From Bradyrhizobium sp. ARR65 (GTDB lineage Bacteria; Pseudomonadota; Alphaproteobacteria; Rhizobiales; Xanthobacteraceae): 64,000 bases of DNA. The notes below the pieces were generated by a model. The model was not told where the DNA came from, searched no databases, and was given only the letters and a program-made list of their open reading frames with translations. Shown piece by piece: positions 23,720-34,528 of this stretch; the stretch's first letter is position 1, and each line of letters begins with the position of its first letter. The position numbers and the translations under genes were made by a program. The DNA lies in contig NZ_AWZU01000036.1 in NCBI RefSeq assembly GCF_000472385.1, positions 1 to 64,000 on the forward strand, written 5' to 3'.

Positions 23720-24318
23720 GGCGCGCCCCCAATTCGCAGTTCCCTCGCCGCGAGCCCTAGCGGTGCATGGGTGGCCGCCACGATCAGGCCGCCCCTGGCC
23801 AGGTGTTCGCGCATGAGGCCGGCCACCATGTCCTGGCCGCTGGTATCGAGCGCGTTGGTGGGCTCGTCGAGCAGCCAGACCGGCCGCCGCACCGTCAGCA
23901 GGCGGGCGAGCGAGAGGCGTCGCCGTTGGCCGGCGGAGAGATAGGCCGCCGGCAGATGCGCGGCATGCGTAAGGCCGACCGCAGCCAGGCTCTCGGGCGC
24001 GTCGAACGCTTCGCCCCCTAAGAAATCCCGCCAGAAGGTGAGGTTTTCCAGCACGCTCAGTGCCGGCTTCAGCGCGTCGCGATGGCCGAGATAATGGGCC
24101 TGCTCGCCCAAAGTCAGCTCGGCATCGCCCCCTTCGAGGGCGAGCGAACCAGCGGCCTGCGGCAGGAGACCCGCGATCAGCCGCAGCAGTGATGTCTTGC
24201 CCGAGCCGTTGCGCCCCGTGACCGCAAGTAGCTGGCCCGCGGCGAGCTCGAAAGAGAGTCCGGAAAACACCTCGCGCCCGCCACGCACGCAAGTCAGGCT
24301 GCTTGCCAAAAGCCGCAT
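23716..24318 (-). CDS. ccmA: Heme exporter ATP-binding protein CcmA
   Basis: A 200-residue ABC ATPase. The Walker A loop is GRNGSGKT (35-42), the signature is YLSAGQRRRLSLARL, Walker B is VWLLDEPTNALD, and the H-loop is ATH. It powers CcmB. It is the first gene of ccmABCDG and divergent from acnA, with 221 bases between the two starts. Confidence 0.95.
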   Translation of the reverse strand: MRLLASSLTCVRGGREVFSGLSFELAAGQLLAVTGRNGSGKTSLLRLIAGLLPQAAGSLALEGGDAELTLGEQAHYLGHRDALKPALSVLENLTFWRDFLGGEAFDAPESLAAVGLTHAAHLPAAYLSAGQRRRLSLARLLTVRRPVWLLDEPTNALDTSGQDMVAGLMREHLARGGLIVAATHAPLGLAARELRIGGAP

Positions 24319-24413
24319 TGTGCCTCTTTGCGTGCCCTCTAAATCTTTGGGGTAGGGCAGCAGAATTTATGGGTGGCATCCTGCTGCGGGACGATTGTCG
24401 CTGTGGCGGTGAT

Positions 24414-24430
24414 AATAGAAAGCTTCTATA
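24414..24430 (+). promoter_or_regulatory. Irr-box (iron control element)-like dyad upstream of acnA
   Basis: AATAGAA-AGC-TTCTATA matches 11 of 14 half-site positions of TTTAGAA-N3-TTCTAAA, the iron control element as I recall it, and is itself a near-perfect dyad. It lies about 110 bases before the acnA ATG and about 85 bases before the divergent ccmA ATG, so it could serve either. acnA has been described as an Irr target in Bradyrhizobium (from memory). Confidence 0.45.
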
Positions 24431-24539
24431 AGCCGGAACTTAATGCGGCATACCATCCTCGCTGCAAACCATCAGGCCCTTACTGACGGTGTTATAGTAC
24501 CCAAATACAGGGTATAACTGACAATTGGGATTTCCTCGC

Positions 24540-27260
<2,721 letters not shown>

Positions 27261-27308
27261 TCGAAGCTCCGGTCCATGGCTCACTGTGAAGTGAGTGGCG
27301 AGCAATTC

Positions 27309-27339
27309 GGAGGCGGCCTAAGACAAGGGCCGCCTCCTT
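27309..27339 (+). terminator. Probable terminator hairpin of acnA
   Basis: A perfect 10-bp stem GGAGGCGGCC / GGCCGCCTCC with a nine-base loop lies 48 bases after the acnA stop. Only two T follow, so termination efficiency is uncertain. Confidence 0.55.
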
Positions 27340-27359
27340 GGCATTCGAGCGTGATTGGG

Positions 27360-27448
27360 ACACGAAGCTCGCGTTAGCGCAAAGCGGGTACCGGTTTCCC
27401 AGCTAACAAACGCGAGGCGTTTGCTAGGCGATCATGCTCAAACACGAG
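27360..27448. repeat. Degenerate intergenic repeat (GATCATGCTCAAAC type)
   Basis: GCGCAAAGCGGGTACCGGTTTCCC, split by an AACAAACGCGAGGCGTTTGCTAG dyad, ends in GATCATGCTCAAAC. It looks like a variant of the CATGATCCGGAAAAGTG family at 282 and 57785. Confidence 0.5.
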
Positions 27449-27511
27449 ATAGAACCGGCGTGCGATCGCGCCGAGAAACGGTAGTGTGGTGATGCGGGTG
27501 CGTGGTTAGCT

Positions 27512-28291
27512 ATGACAGCGATGATGGCCTACACTTCTTTGTCGCGCTGGTCAGGCGCACTCGGCCTCTGTGCGATCATCGCCATCATAAGACCCGCCCA
27601 GGCTGATCCGCGCGCGGTGGTGGAGCTCTTCACCTCGCAAGGCTGCTCGTCCTGCCCGCCGGCCGACAAGATCATCGGCGAACTCGCGAAAGATCCGGAC
27701 GTGATCGCGATGAGCATGCCGATCGATTATTGGGACTATCTCGGCTGGAAGGACACGCTCGCCGATGCCCGCTTCTCCGCACGGCAGCGCGCCTATTCGA
27801 GAGTGCGCGGCGACCGTGACGTCTACACACCGCAGGCCATCGTCAACGGATCGGCACAGGTGATCGGCAGCGATCGCGCCGGCATAGAGAACGCGATCAA
27901 TGCGACCGGGAAGAACGGCGTGATGTCGGTGCCGGTGACGATGAGTCTGTCCGGCAAGCAGATCAACGTTTCGGTTGCTGCGAGCAAGGTTCCCTTGGTC
28001 ACGCATGGCGAAGTATGGATCTGCTCGATCTCCAAGGCCGTGCCGATTTCGATCGGTCGCGGCGAAAACCGCGGCCGGGAAATCACCTACCACAACGTCG
28101 TGCGTAACCTTTTGAAGGTCGGCGACTGGAACGGCAGTCCCGCGAGTTGGACCGTGCCGCTAGAAAATGTGGTGCGCGAGGGTGTCGATGGCGCGGTAGT
28201 CTATCTGCAGGATGGCCGTAGCGACCGGCCGGGCCCGATGCTGGGCGCGGCCTATACCTCCTTGGGCTCCGTCTACGGTTCGCTGCGCTGA
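27512..28291 (+). CDS. DUF1223 thioredoxin-like secreted protein
   Basis: A 259-residue protein with a signal peptide or anchor (about residues 12-30) and then VVELFTSQGCSSCPPADK, a thioredoxin-like CxxC (C45, C48), which is the DUF1223 signature. PIDYWDYLGWKD and the VYTPQAIVNG block are also typical. The family is common in alphaproteobacteria and is presumed to be a periplasmic redox or metal-related protein; the role is not known. It lies downstream of acnA after a 251-base gap. Confidence 0.85.
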   Translation: MTAMMAYTSLSRWSGALGLCAIIAIIRPAQADPRAVVELFTSQGCSSCPPADKIIGELAKDPDVIAMSMPIDYWDYLGWKDTLADARFSARQRAYSRVRGDRDVYTPQAIVNGSAQVIGSDRAGIENAINATGKNGVMSVPVTMSLSGKQINVSVAASKVPLVTHGEVWICSISKAVPISIGRGENRGREITYHNVVRNLLKVGDWNGSPASWTVPLENVVREGVDGAVVYLQDGRSDRPGPMLGAAYTSLGSVYGSLR

Positions 28292-28354
28292 GTGCTGCTG
28301 AAATTCGTTGCGTCATTCGCGGGCGCGCAAATGCGCGGACCCGGACGCCGAGGC

Positions 28355-28394
28355 GTTGATCTCCGGATTTGAGGGTTGATCTCCGGATTTGAGG
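28355..28394. repeat. Two tandem copies of a 20-bp unit
   Basis: GTTGATCTCCGGATTTGAGG occurs twice head to tail (28355-28374 and 28375-28394) without mismatch, downstream of the DUF1223 gene. Confidence 0.9.
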
Positions 28395-28448
28395 GAAGGC
28401 TTTGCGGCTCGTTGCCGAACCAGCGGGGGCGAATCGTAGGCTGGGCCC

Positions 28449-28480
28449 AAAACAAAAAAGGACCAACTTTCGTTGGTCCT
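28449..28480 (-). terminator. Strong orphan terminator on the minus strand
   Basis: On the minus strand AGGACCAAC, a GAAA tetraloop and GTTGGTCCT are followed by a long T-rich run (A-rich on the plus strand, 28449-28459). On the plus strand the bases after the stem are CTTAATTT, a poor T run, so the minus strand is the likely user. The nearest upstream minus-strand protein gene is almost 1 kb away. Confidence 0.8.
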
Positions 28481-28580
28481 CTTAATTTCCTGCGTCAGGC
28501 CCGATCCCGACAATCCCGGGGGGCTGGGGGCTGAGGAATCCGGAACCGAAAGGACCGGGCCAACGCAGTAACGATGTTAT
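28452..28580 (-). ncRNA. Candidate small RNA ending at the orphan terminator
   Basis: On the minus strand CTGCGTTGG-CCCGGTCC (28568-28552) can pair with GGATCGGG-C-CCTGACGCAG (28509-28490), giving a stem of about 17 pairs with one bulged base and two wobbles. The loop is C-rich (CCTCAGCCCCCAGCCCCCC). A GAAATTAAG spacer then leads into the strong terminator. No open frame fits. The 5' end near 28580 is a guess from TAAATA and GATAAC boxes upstream. A C-rich loop that could pair with Shine-Dalgarno sequences plus an intrinsic terminator suggests a trans-acting regulator. No known family is recognised. Confidence 0.4.
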
Positions 28581-28880
28581 CGCTATTTAGGGCGGCAGGC
28601 GGTGGGCGGAAGTGGGGCGGCATTGTGATTCCGCTAACGTTGCCGTGACGCTAGGGGGCTTCCGGCTCGGAGCGCGGCACGCCGGAAAGCGCCGAAAAGA
28701 TCATGCCTAATCAGAAGCTTGACAGAAGATGATGGCGCGGTCATCCGATCCGGCCGGCGCTTCCCGGAAGGGGCAGGACAATTCGTCGCGTTCGTCTTGC
28801 CGCGATTCGTGATTCGCAAAGCCCCTTGCGGCCTCCACCGGTTGGGGCGATCATGTCAACGAGATGACAGGAGGCGCTGC
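28581..28880. other. Intergenic stretch before the DUF2794 gene
   Basis: No convincing reading frame on either strand. It contains AAAAGATCATGCC, a fragment like the dispersed GATCATG repeats, and ends with a strong AGGAGG site for the next gene. It should hold the promoters for that gene (plus) and for the candidate small RNA (minus). Confidence 0.4.
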
Positions 28881-29252
28881 ATGAATCTGATGTCGGAGGA
28901 TGCCGATCCAAGCGCAAGTTACGCAGCGGCGCGTAATGCCGTTGCGAATGCTGTGCCGCACCGGGTGACATTCAATCGTTTCGAACTCAATCGCATCTTG
29001 AATCTGTACGGGCGCATGGTCGCCGATGGTGAGTGGCGCGACTACGCCATCGATTTTCTGAAAGACCGCGCGGTGTTCTCGGTGTTCCGCCGCGCGTCCG
29101 AAGTGCCGATCTATCGGATCGAGAAGGATCCGCGGCTCGCGCGCAAGCAGGGCATGTACAGCGTGATCTCGGCCACTGGCCTGATCCTGCGCCGCGGCCA
29201 CGACCTCGACCGCGTGCTGCTGGTCATCGACCGCAAGCTGGCACTGGTCTGA
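28881..29252 (+). CDS. DUF2794 family protein
   Basis: A 123-residue soluble protein. VTFNRFELNRILNLYGRMVADGEWRDYAIDF and the central FSVFRRASEVPIYRIEK block (given in part) are typical of DUF2794, a family nearly confined to alphaproteobacteria with no known function. AGGAGG lies six bases before the ATG at 28881, which fixes the start; an upstream in-frame reading adds 54 unrelated residues. It has no signal peptide. It stands alone, followed by a repeat. Confidence 0.88.
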   Translation: MNLMSEDADPSASYAAARNAVANAVPHRVTFNRFELNRILNLYGRMVADGEWRDYAIDFLKDRAVFSVFRRASEVPIYRIEKDPRLARKQGMYSVISATGLILRRGHDLDRVLLVIDRKLALV

Positions 29253-29295
29253 CGTCGCACTCCGACATCCCGGACATCGGCGTAATCCCACGCAC

Positions 29296-29400
29296 CGTCA
29301 TTGCGGACAAGCGCGCAGCGCTTGATCCGGGGGCTGGAGATTATCAACTCGCGGCCCGAGCTTCCGGGCTCGCGCGTTTCACGCCCGCCCCGGAATGACG
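29296..29400. repeat. Intergenic palindromic repeat (CCCCGGAATGAC family)
   Basis: Starts CGTCATTGCGGACAAGCGCG, contains GGCCCGAGCTTCCGGGCTCG and ends in CCGCCCCGGAATGACG. It lies between the convergent DUF2794 and GNAT genes. Confidence 0.68.
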
Positions 29401-29408
29401 GCCGACAA

Positions 29409-29939
29409 TTATTCCGCCGGCACCGTGGTCGCGCCCTCGCCGAGCGCGCGCTGCATCATCACGGTGTCGAGCCATCGGCCGAATTTGAGGCCGACATTCG
29501 GGTGAGTGCCGATCAGCTTGAAACCGCATCTGGTGTGCACGCCGATCGATCCGGCATTGGCGGAATCGCCGATCACCGCGATCATCTGGCGGTAGCCGCG
29601 CGCCTCGCATTCCAGGATCAGTCGCTGCAGGAGCTGCCGGCCGATGCCGCGGCGATGCGTGGCGGGCTCGAGATAGATCGAGTTCTCGACCGTGAAGCGA
29701 TAGGCGGGCCGCGGCCGGTAGGCGCCGGCATAGGCGTAGCCGACCACGCGGCCGTCCAGCGTCGCGGCGAAATAAGGGAAGCCGCCGTCCATCAGCGCGT
29801 TGTAGCGCCGCGTCATCTCGGCGAGGTCCGGCGGCGCCAATTCGAACGTCGCGGTGCCGTGGAGTACAGCGTGCTCATAGATCGCTGTGATGAAGGGAAG
29901 GTCGGCCTCTTTGGCCGGTCGGATTTCGGGTGAGGACAT
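29409..29939 (-). CDS. GNAT N-acetyltransferase (phosphinothricin/methionine-sulfone type)
   Basis: A 176-residue acetyltransferase. IRPAKEADLPFITAIYEHAV starts the fold, YAYAGAYRPRPAYRFTVENSIY is the strand pair typical of the Pat/MddA subgroup, and RRGIGRQLLQRLI is the acetyl-CoA loop (Q/RxxGxG/A). Relatives acetylate phosphinothricin, methionine sulfoximine or related amino acid analogues. The ATG at 29939 gives MSSPEIRPAKEAD; upstream in-frame codons extend into repeat sequence. The natural substrate is not known. Confidence 0.88.
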   Translation of the reverse strand: MSSPEIRPAKEADLPFITAIYEHAVLHGTATFELAPPDLAEMTRRYNALMDGGFPYFAATLDGRVVGYAYAGAYRPRPAYRFTVENSIYLEPATHRRGIGRQLLQRLILECEARGYRQMIAVIGDSANAGSIGVHTRCGFKLIGTHPNVGLKFGRWLDTVMMQRALGEGATTVPAE

Positions 29940-29991
29940 GGGTGCGAAGATATCAGCGGAATAAACCGCTTCAATGTAGCTCGTCACACCC

Positions 29992-30102
29992 CTGCTTGTC
30001 CCGCCTGCGGGGCCGAAGCCCCTTCGGCAAGGCGAAGGCCCGGGCATCCACGTCCTTCTTGCCCGGTTTTCCGTCATGGCCGGGACACGCCCGGCCATGA
30101 CG
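29992..30102. repeat. Intergenic repeat (CATGGCCGGG family)
   Basis: GCTTGTCCCGCCTGCGGGG, GAAGCCCCTTCGGC and CCCGGGCATCCACGTC are followed by GTCATGGCCGGGAC and GCCCGGCCATGACGG. Related sequence is at 35977 and 56290. Confidence 0.68.
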
Positions 30103-30120
30103 GTGAAGAGATGGTCGGCC

Positions 30121-30152
30121 AAAAGAAAAGCCCCGGCGCTGAGACCGGGGCT
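30121..30152 (-). terminator. Intrinsic terminator of the Bax-inhibitor-1 gene
   Basis: On the minus strand AGCCCCGG / CCGGGGCT with an eight-base loop is followed by TTTTCTTTT. It begins 25 bases after the stop codon of the gene at 30177. Confidence 0.9.
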
Positions 30153-30176
30153 CCGTATCGCGTCTTGCTCGACGGA

Positions 30177-30971
30177 TCAGTTGTCGCGCTGACCGAGCAA
30201 CTGCAGGAGCAGCGTGAACAGGTTGATGAAGTTCAAATACAGCGACAGGGCGCCGATGATCGAGGCACGTTCCGCCATATCGCCGCCGGCCGAGGCGTAG
30301 CCGTAGATGTAGTCATTCTTCAGCCGCTGGGTGTCCCAGGCGGTGAGGCCCGCGAACACCAGCACGCCGACCACCGACACCACGAACTGCAGCGCGGAGC
30401 TGACCAGGAACAGGTTCACCAGGCTCGCGATCACGACGCCGATCAGGCCCATGAACAGGAACGAGCCGAAGCCGGTGAGGTCACGCCGCGTGGTGTAGCC
30501 ATAAAGGCTCAGCGCTCCGAATGTCGCCGCGGTGATGAAGAACACGCGCACGATCGAGGTGTGGGTATACACCAGGAAGATCGACGACAGCGACACGCCC
30601 ATTAGCGCCGAAAAGACCCAGAACAGGAGCTGGGCGGTCGAAGGCGCCAGGCGGTTGATGCCGGCCGAAAGCGCGAACACCATGCCGAGCGGCGCCAGGA
30701 TGAACAGCCACTTCAGCGGGCTTACGAACATCGCATAGCCGAACGGCGTCAGGAACGCGTTGCCGATCTTGGCCGCGGCGCCCGAGGGGTCGCTCGTCAC
30801 CGCCGCCATGTAGATGCCGAGCGCGGCGAGACCGGTGATGGCCAGGCCGATGCTCATGTAGTTGTAGATGCGCAGCATGTAGGCGCGCAGACCGGCGTCG
30901 ACGGTCGCGGTATCAACGCGCCCTGCGGCCCGGCCGAAAGGAGAAGCGTAGTTGCGGTCTAGGTCCGACAT
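30177..30971 (-). CDS. Bax inhibitor-1 / YccA-YbhL family membrane protein
   Basis: A 264-residue protein with seven predicted helices and the family end segment (LSLYLNFINLFTLLLQLLG). GLTAWDTQRLKNDY holds the conserved aspartate region near the sixth helix. Bacterial members act as pH-sensitive channels or as partners of the FtsH protease; the exact role here is unknown. The ATG at 30971 gives MSDLDRNYASPFGR, a common alphaproteobacterial start. The gene stands alone with its own terminator. Its 255-base leader could contain the ybhL RNA motif described upstream of this family in Rhizobiales. Confidence 0.92.
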   Translation of the reverse strand: MSDLDRNYASPFGRAAGRVDTATVDAGLRAYMLRIYNYMSIGLAITGLAALGIYMAAVTSDPSGAAAKIGNAFLTPFGYAMFVSPLKWLFILAPLGMVFALSAGINRLAPSTAQLLFWVFSALMGVSLSSIFLVYTHTSIVRVFFITAATFGALSLYGYTTRRDLTGFGSFLFMGLIGVVIASLVNLFLVSSALQFVVSVVGVLVFAGLTAWDTQRLKNDYIYGYASAGGDMAERASIIGALSLYLNFINLFTLLLQLLGQRDN

Positions 30972-31226
30972 GGTCGAATTCCCGTATGTTGGTGCGGTGA
31001 AGCGCAAGGGCTGCGGTCGCCGCCAAAAAACCTATCTCAGATGGTCGTGCTTGCCGACATTAATTTTGTGTCACCAAGCCTTGCATCTGACCCAAGGGTT
31101 AAATGGGAAACTAGCATATCCGTCGCAAGCTTCCACGCGCGGCCGAATGTCGCTCCAAGGCCCAAATCCCGCGACAAAAAGGCCGAAAACGGCCGTCTCC
31201 CGACCGTTAGGCCTTTATAGCCCTTT

Positions 31227-33797
31227 TTACAGGTTGCGCAGCACCGAGGCGGGTTTCTGGTTCAGTGCCAGCAGCGTGCCGGCAAGCCCCAGCCCGACCG
31301 TCACCAGCAGTGCCGCCAGGACCACGGCTGCGGCGCTGCCGGCCTGCCAGACGAAACTCAAGGTCATCAGGCGGGTCACGATCAGATAGGCCGCAATCGA
31401 GCCGGCAATCACGCCAAACACGGCCGTGGCCAGGCCGATCAGCAGATATTCCAGGGCATAGGCGCCGAGCAGCCGGACCCGGGTTGCACCGAGGGTCTTC
31501 AGAATGACGGCGTCGTAAACGCGATGGCGGTGGCCGGCGGCCAGGGCCCCGCCCAGCACCAGGATCGCCGAAATCAGCGTTACAGCGCTGGCGCCGCGGA
31601 TCGCCAGCGCGAGATTGGAGACCACCGAGCCGATGGTTTCCATCACCTCGCGCACCCGCACGCTCGTCACCATCGGAAATGCGTTCGCCACCTGCTTGAT
31701 GATGCGTCCGTCGCCGGAGGGATCCGGATAGGCTTCCGTCAGGGTGGCGATGTGGGTGTGCGGCGCGCCCTTGAAGGCGTTGGGCGAGAACACCAGCACG
31801 AAATTGATGCCGAGCCCCTGCCAGTCGATCTTGCGCATATTGCCGATCCGCGCCGGGATGTCGCGGCCGAGCACATTGACCACGATCTCGTCGCCAAGCT
31901 TGAGCTTCAGTCCATCGGCGATCTTCTTCTCGATCGAGACCAGCGGTGGCCCGTCGTAGTCTTTGCCCCACCACTGCCCCTCGACGATCTTGGAGCCTTT
32001 CGGAATGTCGCCGGTATAGGTCAGGCCGCGGTCGCTCTGCAGCACCCATTCGGAGTCGGATGAGGGGGAAAGGTCCTCCGCCCTCACACCGCGCGCGGCG
32101 ACGATGCGCCCGCGCAGCATCGGCACGTCCTCCACCGTCGACTCCGGTTCGACCTGTTTGAGGAAGGCGTTGAAGCGGTCGGCATCCGATGAAGGAATGT
32201 CGATGAAGAAGAAGGACGGCGCGCGGTCCGGCAGCGAGGCCAGAAACTGCTGGCGCAGATTGCCGTCGATCTGCGTGATGGTGACCAGAACCGCAAGCCC
32301 CAGACCAAGCGACAGCACCACGGACGGCGTCAGCGCGCCCGGCCGGTAGATGTTGGAGATCGCTAGCCGCAGCATAGGAAAGCGCGTGCGCGGGAGACGC
32401 GCGGCCGCCGCCATCACGCCGGCCGCAATGCCGCGCAGCACCGCAAAGACAATCACCGAAGCGACGACGAACACGGCGGCGATGCGCTTGTCGTAGGCCA
32501 GTCCAATCACCACCGTGACAAGCAGCGCGATCACGAACGCCATCAGCGCCAGGTAGCGCCAGCGCGGCCGATGCCATTCGGCGACGACCGCTTCGCGGAA
32601 CAGCGCAGCGACAGGCACGTCGTGGACGCGGCCGAGCGGCCACAGGCCGAAGGCGAGCGCCGTCAGAAGGCCGTAAACGAAGGACAGTGCGAGCTCGCTC
32701 CCGTGCAGCGCCGGCACCACCGGCAGCGGCAGGAGCTTGCCGAACAGGCCGACGATGACGAAGGGCAGGGCGGCGCCCGCGGCCAGCCCGATCACCGCGC
32801 CCAAACTCGCGAGCACGATCACTTGCGCAAGATAGATCGCGAACACGTCACGGCCGGTCGCGCCGAGTGCCTTCAGCGCCGCGATCACCTCCAGCCGGCG
32901 ATCGATATGGCTCTTGACGGCATTGGCGACGCCGACGCCGCCGACCAGAAGCGCGGCGAGGCCCACCAGGGTGAGAAACTGCGTAAAGCGATCGATGGTG
33001 CGCTCGAGCTGCGGCGACGCATTGCCGCGGCTGCGCACCTCCCAGCCGGCTTCGGGCGCGGCCCGCCGCGCATCATCGAGGAGCGTCGCCACCGCGCGGT
33101 CATCGGAGGCATTGTCCGGCAGCCTGACGCGATACATCCAGCGCACCAGGCTGCCTGGCTGTAACAGCCCGGTCGCGCGCAAGCCGTCGATGCTGACCAG
33201 AAAGCGCGGCCCGAAGCCGAGGCCGCCGGCAAGCTTGTCGGGCTCGGCATCGACGGCGCTGCGGATCTGAAAGGTGGCGTCGCCGATCGAGACCTTGTCG
33301 CCGATCTTGAGATCGAGCCGGGCAAGCAGCGCCGGATCGGCCGCCGCGCCGTAAGCGCCATCGCGCTGCGCAAGCAGGTCTACGGTCGGCCTGTCGGGCG
33401 TGAGCGACAGCGCGCCCAGCCTCGGATAGTTGTCGTCGACCGCCTTCATCTCGACCAGCGCGAGCTTGCCGTCGGCGGTCTTTGCCATGGCGCGCAGGGT
33501 CGCCGCGACCGAGAGCTCACCGCGCGAGCGCAGGAAGCCGACCTCGGCGGGCTTTGCCTCGCGCTGAAACAGCACGAAGGCGACGTCGCCGCCGAGCAGG
33601 GTGCGGCCCTCGCGCGCAAGTCCGTCCGAGAGGCTGGCCGCGACCGAGCCGACGCCTGCGATCGCCATCACGCCAAGCGCGATGCAGGCGATGAAAACGT
33701 AGAATCCGCGCAGGCCGCCGCGCAATTCACGCAAGGCATAACGCAGGGCAAGCGCCGCATCGCGACCACCGCCGAGATGTTCGACTGCGATGGTCAT
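31227..33797 (-). CDS. ybbP: ABC transporter permease, FtsX-like (YbbP)
   Basis: An 856-residue permease with about ten membrane helices and two FtsX-type domains, one after the first large periplasmic part (about residues 240-390) and one at the C-terminus, with a second periplasmic domain between them. This is the layout of the YbbP/lipoprotein-exporter group. Start codon ATG at 33797 overlaps the ATPase stop (ATGA). With YbbA it probably moves a lipophilic or envelope substrate. In E. coli the same pair lies beside tesA, as it does here. Confidence 0.9.
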   Translation of the reverse strand: MTIAVEHLGGGRDAALALRYALRELRGGLRGFYVFIACIALGVMAIAGVGSVAASLSDGLAREGRTLLGGDVAFVLFQREAKPAEVGFLRSRGELSVAATLRAMAKTADGKLALVEMKAVDDNYPRLGALSLTPDRPTVDLLAQRDGAYGAAADPALLARLDLKIGDKVSIGDATFQIRSAVDAEPDKLAGGLGFGPRFLVSIDGLRATGLLQPGSLVRWMYRVRLPDNASDDRAVATLLDDARRAAPEAGWEVRSRGNASPQLERTIDRFTQFLTLVGLAALLVGGVGVANAVKSHIDRRLEVIAALKALGATGRDVFAIYLAQVIVLASLGAVIGLAAGAALPFVIVGLFGKLLPLPVVPALHGSELALSFVYGLLTALAFGLWPLGRVHDVPVAALFREAVVAEWHRPRWRYLALMAFVIALLVTVVIGLAYDKRIAAVFVVASVIVFAVLRGIAAGVMAAAARLPRTRFPMLRLAISNIYRPGALTPSVVLSLGLGLAVLVTITQIDGNLRQQFLASLPDRAPSFFFIDIPSSDADRFNAFLKQVEPESTVEDVPMLRGRIVAARGVRAEDLSPSSDSEWVLQSDRGLTYTGDIPKGSKIVEGQWWGKDYDGPPLVSIEKKIADGLKLKLGDEIVVNVLGRDIPARIGNMRKIDWQGLGINFVLVFSPNAFKGAPHTHIATLTEAYPDPSGDGRIIKQVANAFPMVTSVRVREVMETIGSVVSNLALAIRGASAVTLISAILVLGGALAAGHRHRVYDAVILKTLGATRVRLLGAYALEYLLIGLATAVFGVIAGSIAAYLIVTRLMTLSFVWQAGSAAAVVLAALLVTVGLGLAGTLLALNQKPASVLRNL

Positions 33798-34528
33798 GGC
33801 GCGGGCTTGCGGTCCGCGCTGGTATCGTCGATACGGCCCGATCGTAAGCGCACCACACGGTCGCAACGCTCGGCCAGCGAATGATCGTGGGTGACCAGCA
33901 CGAGCGTCATGCCGCGTTCGGCGTGCTTGGTGAAGATGAGGTCGACAATCTGCTTGCCGGTGGCTTCGTCGAGGTTGCCCGTCGGCTCGTCGGCCACCAG
34001 GATCGCGGGATCCGGCGCGAGTGCGCGGGCGAGCGCGACGCGCTGCTGCTCGCCGCCGGAAAGCTGGGTTGGATAATGATGCAGGCGGTGACCGAGCCCG
34101 ACCGAGATCAGCTCCTGTTCGGCGCGCACGTCCGCGTCAGCCACGCCCGCGAGTTCCAGCGGCACTGCGACGTTCTCCAGCGCTGTCATGGTCGGGATCA
34201 GGTGAAACGATTGGAAGACGATGCCGACCTGCCGGCCGCGAAAACGCGCCAGCGCATCCTCGTTGAGGGCATTGAAAGCGGTGCCGTTGACCACCACCTC
34301 TCCACTGTCTGGACGTTCCAATCCCGCCATCACCATCAGCAGCGTCGATTTTCCCGAGCCCGACGGTCCGATCAGGCCGAGCGCCTCCCCTGAGGCCACG
34401 CGCAGGCTGATATCCTTGAGAATGTGAACGCGCGCAGCGCCGGTGCCGAGCGAGAGGTTGACGTCTTTGATGGAAATGGTGTCCGGGGCAAGGCCGGAGA
34501 ATTGCGAGGGTTCGATGCGACTGTCCAT
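33794..34528 (-). CDS. ybbA: ABC transporter ATP-binding protein (YbbA)
   Basis: A 244-residue ATPase of the LolD/MacB class. Walker A is GPSGSGKST (54-62), the signature is LSGGEQQRVALARAL, Walker B is ILVADEPTGNLD and the H-loop is VTHD. The ATG at 34528 gives MDSRIEPSQ; longer in-frame readings have no ATPase homology. It is translationally coupled to ybbP. Its start lies inside a CCATGG whose other strand may start tesA. Confidence 0.92.
   Translation of the reverse strand: MDSRIEPSQFSGLAPDTISIKDVNLSLGTGAARVHILKDISLRVASGEALGLIGPSGSGKSTLLMVMAGLERPDSGEVVVNGTAFNALNEDALARFRGRQVGIVFQSFHLIPTMTALENVAVPLELAGVADADVRAEQELISVGLGHRLHHYPTQLSGGEQQRVALARALAPDPAILVADEPTGNLDEATGKQIVDLIFTKHAERGMTLVLVTHDHSLAERCDRVVRLRSGRIDDTSADRKPAP

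Noticed and set aside
28490..28568. The stem-loop considered as signal recognition particle RNA
   Set aside because: The conserved apical GGAAG..GCAGCC motif of bacterial 4.5S RNA is missing on both strands.
31207..32643. 478-codon minus-strand frame within ybbP
   Set aside because: Out-of-frame shadow; the FtsX-type frame is clearly the coding one.
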